Positions 5,616 to 7,329 of a DNA stretch of 7,329 nt are shown here, in pieces; the first letter of the stretch is position 1, and each line of letters begins with the position of its first letter. The notes under the pieces were generated by a model. The model saw only the letters and a list, made by a program, of their open reading frames with translations. It was not told the origin of the DNA and did no database searches. Source of the stretch: Planctomycetota bacterium. GTDB lineage: Bacteria > Planctomycetota > Planctomycetia > Pirellulales > UBA1268. Location: the NCBI GenBank assembly GCA_003669255.1, contig QWPO01000055.1, positions 1 through 7,329 of the forward strand, in the 5' to 3' direction. The translations under genes and the position numbers were made by a program.

Positions 5616-5765
5616 CAGCCGCTGTACGCGGATCGCCGCGATAAACCCGAACGGCCCGTGCCGGGCTCGGTCGAGGAGGAACTCCTTGGCTATTTCGAGC
5701 CGCGGCCGCCGTCCAAGCCCAACACCGTGAGGCGTGCGGCAACCGCGATTCGGCACCGACCTTGA
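5604..5765 (+). CDS. Doubtful small ORF or gene remnant (53 aa)
   Basis: The reading frame from GTG 5604 to TGA 5763-5765 encodes a 53-residue charged, Pro-rich peptide with the stretch GSVEEELLGYFEPRPPSKPN. It looks somewhat more protein-like than the other frames of this spacer and about 70% of its codons end in G or C, but there is no clear ribosome-binding site, no recognised family, and its start lies within the vapBC promoter on the other strand. It could be an unannotated small gene, the tail of a decayed gene, or chance. Confidence 0.2.
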   Translation: MVRQQPLYADRRDKPERPVPGSVEEELLGYFEPRPPSKPNTVRRAATAIRHRP

Positions 5766-5888
5766 CGGTCGCTCCGATCCTGCCGCCCCCCGTGAACTTG
5801 CATCTCAGCCGCCGCCGATCATCCTTGAGCGAGACTGGCACCGGACGCAGCACGAACCGCTGGCCCGACCGAGTTTCGGGTATTTCTC
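5766..5888. other. Non-coding leader upstream of the SDR gene, nothing firm seen
   Basis: Together with 5535-5765 this makes the 354-bp divergent spacer between vapB and the dehydrogenase gene. The SDR promoter should lie here. TTGACG at 5762-5767 resembles a -35 box but no -10 follows at the proper distance (the sequence there is GCCCCC). No RNA structure or repeat was recognised. Confidence 0.3.
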
Positions 5889-6911
5889 ATGCGCACCGCT
5901 TTCGTCACCGGCGCTACCGGCTTCATCGGCCGCCACCTTGTAGACGCCCTTCTCGACCGCGGCGTCGAGGTCCGCTGCCTGGTACGGTCGCCGGCTCGGG
6001 CCGCGCATCTGAACCACCGCGACGGCGTGCGCACCGTGCCGGGATCGCTTGCCGACGTTTCGGCGTGGCGGTCCGAACTGGCCGGCTGCGACGCCGTCTT
6101 CAACGTCGGCGGGCTCGTGGCGGCCTGCAATCGCGACGACTTGTTTGGCGTCAACGGCCGTGCGGTCGGCGGGCTGGCGGATGCCTGCGCGGCGCTCGAC
6201 GCGCCTCCCACGCTCATCCAGGTGTCGTCGCTGGCGGCGGCCGGCCCGCCCCCTGTGGGTAAGCCGATCCGCGACGAGGCCGACCCATTCGCGCCGGTAT
6301 CAGACTACGGAGCAAGCAAGCTTCTGGGCGACGGCGAGCTCCGCAAGCGGGCCGACCGGCTGCCGATCACGAGCATTCAGCCGGGCATCGTGTTCGGACC
6401 GCACGACGTGCAAGTGCTCATGCTCTACCAGATGATCAACGCTGCCCGGCTCCATCTCCCGATGGGACTCCGGCCAGTCCCCGTGTCGATGATCCACGTT
6501 GCCGACCTCGTGGCACTGATGCTCGCGGCCGCCGATCGCGGAGAGCGGATGAAGCCCGACAATGGCAACGGCCACGCTGGCAGCGGCGTGTATCACGCCT
6601 GCGACGACCGCGAATACCCCAGCTACGGCGAGTTCGGTCAGCGGATCGCACGGGCGATCGGCCGCTGGGTGTTCGTGCTCCCGGTGGCAACTCCCCTTGC
6701 GTGGCCGGTCGTCGCCGTCTTGTCCACCTGCTCGAATCTCGTCGGTAAGCCGAGCCTGATCTCGCCCGACAAGCTCCGGGAAGCCACGGCCCGCAGCTGG
6801 GCGGCGTCGGCGGCGAAGGCTCGCTCACACCTCGATTTCGCGCCGGCCGCGAGCGTCGATCAGCGTCTCCGAGAAACGGGCGACTGGTTCCGGTCCAAAG
6901 GTCTGCTGTAG
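5889..6911 (+). CDS. NAD-dependent epimerase/dehydratase family (extended SDR) protein
   Basis: A 340-residue extended short-chain dehydrogenase/reductase. The Rossmann nucleotide-binding motif TGATGFIG is at residues 7-14, VSSLA (112-116) supplies the catalytic serine region and YGASK (140-144) the catalytic Tyr and Lys. IQPGIVFGPHD (163-173) and MIHVADLV (201-208) are further conserved blocks of the group that includes 3-beta-hydroxysteroid dehydrogenase-like, dihydroflavonol reductase-like and nucleotide-sugar epimerase proteins. Residues about 261-280 (VFVLPVATPLAWPVVAVLST) are hydrophobic, as in 3-beta-HSD-like members, and may touch a membrane or the substrate. The C-terminus (SPDKLREATARSW to GDWFRSKGLL) is typical of the family end, so it is full length. 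The substrate cannot be told from sequence. The start is set by the Rossmann strand; only a weak ribosome-binding site is seen. A Tat-exported NHL-type gene starts 41 nt after it in the same direction. Confidence 0.93.
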   Translation: MRTAFVTGATGFIGRHLVDALLDRGVEVRCLVRSPARAAHLNHRDGVRTVPGSLADVSAWRSELAGCDAVFNVGGLVAACNRDDLFGVNGRAVGGLADACAALDAPPTLIQVSSLAAAGPPPVGKPIRDEADPFAPVSDYGASKLLGDGELRKRADRLPITSIQPGIVFGPHDVQVLMLYQMINAARLHLPMGLRPVPVSMIHVADLVALMLAAADRGERMKPDNGNGHAGSGVYHACDDREYPSYGEFGQRIARAIGRWVFVLPVATPLAWPVVAVLSTCSNLVGKPSLISPDKLREATARSWAASAAKARSHLDFAPAASVDQRLRETGDWFRSKGLL

Positions 6912-6942
6912 GCTTCTCCCGGCAACAAGACTGATCGCCACA

Positions 6943-6947
6943 GGAGA
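6943..6947 (+). promoter_or_regulatory. Ribosome-binding site of the Tat/NHL gene
   Basis: AGGAG about 6 nt before the ATG at 6953 fixes the start of the last gene, agreeing with its Tat signal peptide. Confidence 0.7.
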
Positions 6948-6952
6948 TCCAC

Positions 6953-7329
6953 ATGCACGCCCCGCGCCGAAACGGCCCCTCTCTCTCCCGTCGCCGGTTT
7001 GCTACAGGGCTCGCCGCCGTGGCGACCGCCACCATCACGGCGCCCGCCTTCGCCCGTGCCCGCCGGCTCGCCGACGAAACCATCATCGGCGAGGGCGAGC
7101 ACCGTTTCCGCGTGAAGCACCACTTCCCGCAACTCGCCGATCCCTTCACCTGGCAGACGACTCACGGCGTAGCCCTCGACGAGGCGGGCAACCTCTACGT
7201 GATCCACGAGGGCAGGAAAGATCGCAAAGACCACCCATCGATCTTTGTGTTCGATCCCGAAGGAAAGTTCGTCCGCGCCTTCGGCAGCGAGTTTCAGGGG
7301 GGCGGCCACGGCATCGAGGTCCGCAAGGA
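6953..7329 (+). CDS. Tat-exported NHL/beta-propeller repeat protein (partial, N-terminal 125 aa)
   Basis: The start of an exported protein that runs off the window. The N-terminus has a twin-arginine signal: SLSRRRFATGLAAVA (SRRxF at residues 12-16) then a hydrophobic run and a cleavage site near PAFARA, so the protein is folded in the cytoplasm before export. The mature part shows the beginning of an NHL/six-bladed propeller: HGVALDEAGNLYVIHEG and SIFVFDPEGKFVRAFGSEF, followed by GGHGIEVR, the G-x-x-x-D-x-x-G-N-x-Y-V and F-D-x-x-G-x-F-x-R-x-F-G patterns of NHL repeats. Planctomycetes have many such proteins, usually of unknown role; relatives are annotated as NHL-repeat or peptidylglycine monooxygenase-like proteins without catalytic evidence. 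The strong AGGAG supports the start. It lies 41 nt after the SDR gene and is probably co-transcribed with it. Confidence 0.88.
   Translation, partial: MHAPRRNGPSLSRRRFATGLAAVATATITAPAFARARRLADETIIGEGEHRFRVKHHFPQLADPFTWQTTHGVALDEAGNLYVIHEGRKDRKDHPSIFVFDPEGKFVRAFGSEFQGGGHGIEVRK

Noticed and set aside
5578..5853. Minus-strand ORF of 91 residues in the vapB-SDR spacer
   Set aside because: No ribosome-binding site or family pattern, and it would read through the vapBC promoter; its low-complexity Arg/Ala content fits a chance frame.
5762..6262. Plus-strand ORF of 166 residues overlapping the dehydrogenase start
   Set aside because: It is out of frame with the Rossmann motif of the SDR gene, turns into an Arg/Gly-rich sequence over the real gene, and has no recognisable domain.
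6436..7149. Minus-strand ORF of 237 residues
   Set aside because: Antisense to the SDR and Tat/NHL genes; Arg/Ser-rich composition typical of a shadow frame.

Overview
The window looks like a piece of a high-GC Planctomycetes chromosome (Pirellulales-like). This rests on overall gene style rather than any marker gene: a WxxWRG PQQ-type beta-propeller with a signal peptide, a tiny secreted protein with an RPNRPLHVYGNT motif, a Tat-exported NHL-type protein, and dense CACAGGTT/AACCTGTG palindromic repeats. Base composition is high-GC throughout and no rRNA, tRNA, transposase or CRISPR array was seen.

Left part (1-2380, minus strand): a two-gene unit. A secreted PQQ-like beta-propeller protein (1127-2380) is followed after 32 nt by an FtsX/DevC-type ABC transporter permease (1-1094) whose C-terminus runs off the window. 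A 244-bp spacer separates it from a divergent 74-residue secreted protein (2625-2849, plus).

Repeat island (2859-3174): ten imperfect palindromes of about 19-22 nt, in two sub-types and both orientations, fill the gap between the convergent small-protein gene and sprT-like gene. The last repeat runs into the sprT-like gene and supplies its TAG stop codon. A two-repeat block is duplicated 202 nt apart.

Middle (3172-5534, minus strand, read from high to low coordinates): a Phd-type antitoxin and VapC PIN toxin pair with a recognisable promoter and a 17-bp palindromic operator, then a gene fusing an emfourin-like (protease-inhibitor family) N-terminal domain to a DUF1353 domain, then an SprT-like zinc metallopeptidase gene joined to it by a 4-nt ATGA overlap. 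The coupling of a protease-inhibitor-like/DUF1353 protein to an SprT-like peptidase is the most unusual arrangement here.

Right part (5604-7329, plus strand): a divergent spacer with one doubtful small ORF, then an extended short-chain dehydrogenase/NAD-dependent epimerase family protein (5889-6911), followed after 41 nt by the start of a Tat-signal NHL/beta-propeller protein that continues beyond the window.
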